In this document: positions 61,531 to 64,000 of the stretch, piece after piece
Position numbering within the stretch: position 1 is the first letter of the stretch
Layout of the letters: every line of letters starts with the position of its first letter
DNA from: Chara braunii
Taxonomy: Eukaryota; Streptophyta; Charophyceae; Charales; Characeae
Length of the DNA stretch: 64,000 bases
Assembly: GCA_003427395.1 (NCBI GenBank)
Contig: BFEA01000165.1
Span: forward strand, 1,558,451 to 1,622,450
Direction of reading: 5' to 3'
Position numbers and translations under genes: made by a program
Notes under the pieces: model-generated
Seen by the model: the letters and a program-made list of their open reading frames with translations, nothing else
Databases searched by the model: none
What the model was told of the DNA's origin: nothing

Positions 61531-61970
61531 AGTTCTATTTGTCCATAACCTGCTCAACAACAAACGTTGTCCAGCATTCTACTCCGTCAAAGATCTATTC
61601 GACTTGAATGGCTTGCTAAAGCATACCTCTCCTGACATGTGCATAGCCAGAGATCAGTGCCACCCTAACAAGTTACTCCTATTACATCTCTAGGTCAATC
61701 CATGCTCTATGATACAACGCCAAGTTATTCTCACTCAGTTTACTATTCATGACGAGCTGTCCTGGGGAGAAAGCTCGTCATCAGCATACTATTCCCGAGA
61801 TAAATCCAGAATACAAAGGACTATTTCATCAATCCTGTTTTGCATTCGAGAGTGGTGGACCTGCAGCAAAGAAGGGTATCAATAGACACGGTTACACTGA
61901 CATAAATTCTGAATATCAGAGATTTTCTTTCCGCCATCTTGGCAGTGCGTTTCACTACTTATAAAGCGCA
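61531..61970. other. no gene recognised
   Basis: No feature beyond a small stem GACGAGCT/AGCTCGTC near 61751. Confidence 0.5.
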
Positions 61971-61976
61971 CAGACA

Positions 61977-62011
<35 letters not shown>

Positions 62012-62051
62012 AGAGATTTCCTTATCACTACTTATAACGCGCACAGACATC

Positions 62052-62133
<82 letters not shown>

Positions 62134-62236
62134 CTCTCTCCGTGAGAGATTTCCTTTCCACCATCCTGACTACTCGCTTCTCAATTTCTGGTACGGCCAC
62201 ACGTCTCTCTCTCTCTACTTGTAAAGCACACAGACA

Positions 62237-62305
<69 letters not shown>

Positions 62306-62348
62306 AGAGATTTCCTTTTCACTACTTATAACGCGCACAGACATCTAA

Positions 62349-62379
<31 letters not shown>

Positions 62380-62450
62380 CTCTCCGTGAGAGATTTCCTT
62401 TCCACCATCCTGACTACTCGCTTCTCAATTTCTGGTACGGCCACACATCT

Positions 62451-62513
<63 letters not shown>

Positions 62514-63260
62514 NNNNNNNNNNNNNNNNNNNNNNNNNNNNNNNNNNNNNNNNNNNNNNNNNNNNNNNNNNNNNNNNNNNNNNNNNNNNNNNNNNNNNNN
62601 NNNNNNNNNNNNNNNNNNNNNNNNNNNNNNNNNNNNNNNNNNNNNNNNNNNNNNNNNNNNNNNNNNNNNNNNNNNNNNNNNNNNNNNNNNNNNNNNNNNN
62701 NNNNNNNNNNNNNNNNNNNNNNNNNNNNNNNNNNNNNNNNNNNNNNNNNNNNNNNNNNNNNNNNNNNNNNNNNNNNNNNNNNNNNNNNNNNNNNNNNNNN
62801 NNNNNNNNNNNNNNNNNNNNNNNNNNNNNNNNNNNNNNNNNNNNNNNNNNNNNNNNNNNNNNNNNNNNNNNNNNNNNNNNNNNNNNNNNNNNNNNNNNNN
62901 NNNNNNNNNNNNNNNNNNNNNNNNNNNNNNNNNNNNNNNNNNNNNNNNNNNNNNNNNNNNNNNNNNNNNNNNNNNNNNNNNNNNNNNNNNNNNNNNNNNN
63001 NNNNNNNNNNNNNNNNNNNNNNACTACTCGCTTCTCGATTTCTGATACGGCCACACATCTGCTCTCTCTCTCTCTCTCTCTCTCTCTCGCTCTTGCTCTC
63101 GCTCCGTGAGAGATTTCCTTTCCACCATCCTGACTACTCGCTTCTCGATTTCTGATACGGCCACACATCTGCTCTCTCTCTCTCTCTCTCTCTCCGTGAG
63201 AGGTTTCCTTTCCACCATCCCCACTATGCGCTTCTCGATTTATGATGCAATTACACATCT

Positions 63261-63312
<52 letters not shown>

Positions 63313-63315
63313 CCT
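61971..63315. repeat. compound satellite: (CT)n tracts alternating with conserved spacers
   Basis: CCGTGAGAGATTTCC starts at 62007, 62140, 62301, 62384, 63104 and 63194, always right after a (CT)n tract. Two spacer types follow it. The long type continues TTTCCACCATCCTGACTACT and ends ACGGCCACACATCTG-like; the short type continues TATCACTACTTATAACGC and ends CAGACATCTAATC-like. Both lead into the next (CT)n. An assembly gap (62514-63022) breaks the array. Confidence 0.9.
62514..63022. other. assembly gap (509 N)
   Basis: Unsequenced bases inside the satellite; probably more of the same units. Confidence 1.
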
Positions 63316-64000
63316 CCAATCTCTGCGTGTGAGATGTAGACAATCAGCACACCAGCCCCTGTTACAAACAGATCAGTAATCCAAAATCAAAGCAGCTTTA
63401 CCTCTGTTGCAGCCAATACAACAACGAAACATTCTTACCTCTGTAGAAAGCAACATGGAGCAGAACAAATCCGTTATATCCCTTCAGGGTACCCCTTTCA
63501 TTTGTTCCTGCCGCTCCGCTTTTACTACGCCTCTCAATTACAAGGCTCGCGATGTTGATTGTGGTTGAGTGCGAGCTGTCCACAACCCCCGTGTGACATA
63601 TGGCCCACTTGCACCCTATGACAGGAGGCAAAGTACAGGGGAGGTATATTACTGTTCGTTTACCCTCAGATCTTCAGCTTATATTTTGGGTGTTTGCTTA
63701 ATGATGATCATTGGCATGCCTCTACTAGTAGTACACAAAAGGACAGGGGTACAGGAGGGAGTTCTACAGGAAGCAATTGGCATGGGAGAGAGAAGGGAAA
63801 GAGGGAAGAAGAGTCAGAGCGGGAGGAAGAGGGGAAGAGTAGGCGAAGAGGAGGAAGAAGGGGAAGCAAAGGGGAACAGGAGGAAGAGGAGGAACCAAGG
63901 GGAAGAGGGGGGCAAGAGGAGGAAGAAGAAGTGGAGGGGAGTGAAGGGGCAAAGAACAGAACTGAGGGAAGACAAAGAACAGAATGAGAAAAGACGAACT
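63316..64000. other. no firm gene; purine-rich tract from about 63785
   Basis: 63785-63960 is nearly pure A/G with GGAAGAGG-type units. The Arg/Glu-rich 97-codon frame over it is compositional. Confidence 0.5.

Overview
The window is eukaryotic nuclear DNA, most likely from a plant or streptophyte alga. This is an inference from overall character: one split gene with GT-AG introns, tRNA-derived SINEs, many small inverted-repeat transposons, long (CT)n/(GA)n microsatellites and a nuclear copy of a mitochondrial-type small-subunit rRNA fragment. There is no operon structure and almost no continuous coding sequence. Two assembly gaps (36260-36323 and 62514-63022) lie inside microsatellites.

Layout. 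1-7 kb: pyrimidine-rich repeats, then a dense cluster of short inverted-repeat elements (MITE families B to G), a poly(A)-only retroposon scar and a SINE. 7-27 kb: AT-rich DNA with no convincing gene, holding the rRNA fragment (9854-10012), several tandem duplications and a tRNA-derived SINE that was duplicated together with its flank (24697-25804). 29-34 kb: a cluster of TTAA-flanked inverted-repeat elements (family A), including three joined end to end by shared TTAA sites. 34-44 kb: no gene recognised, several tandem duplications, one family B MITE.

45.1-51.8 kb holds the only well-supported gene, on the minus strand. Two long coding exons (51845-49819 and 47141-45126), joined in phase across a 2.7 kb intron, encode about 1,348 residues of an acidic, then Arg-Glu/Arg-Asp-rich protein. 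The second exon carries a degenerate 'ERE-R-R-DER' repeat of about 11 units. I do not recognise the family; composition suggests a nuclear RNA- or chromatin-associated protein. Further exons are expected on both sides but could not be placed. Upstream of it lies 0.9 kb of almost pure polypyrimidine.

53.5-61.5 kb is intergenic or intronic, with what looks like a badly decayed Ty3/gypsy retrotransposon (about 55.8-56.9 kb, plus strand) and further MITE copies. 62-63.3 kb is a compound satellite in which a conserved spacer alternates with (CT)n tracts.

The main biological content is therefore one unrecognised repeat-rich protein gene set in mobile-element DNA. The most unusual pattern is the TTAA-targeted element family and its concatenated copies.
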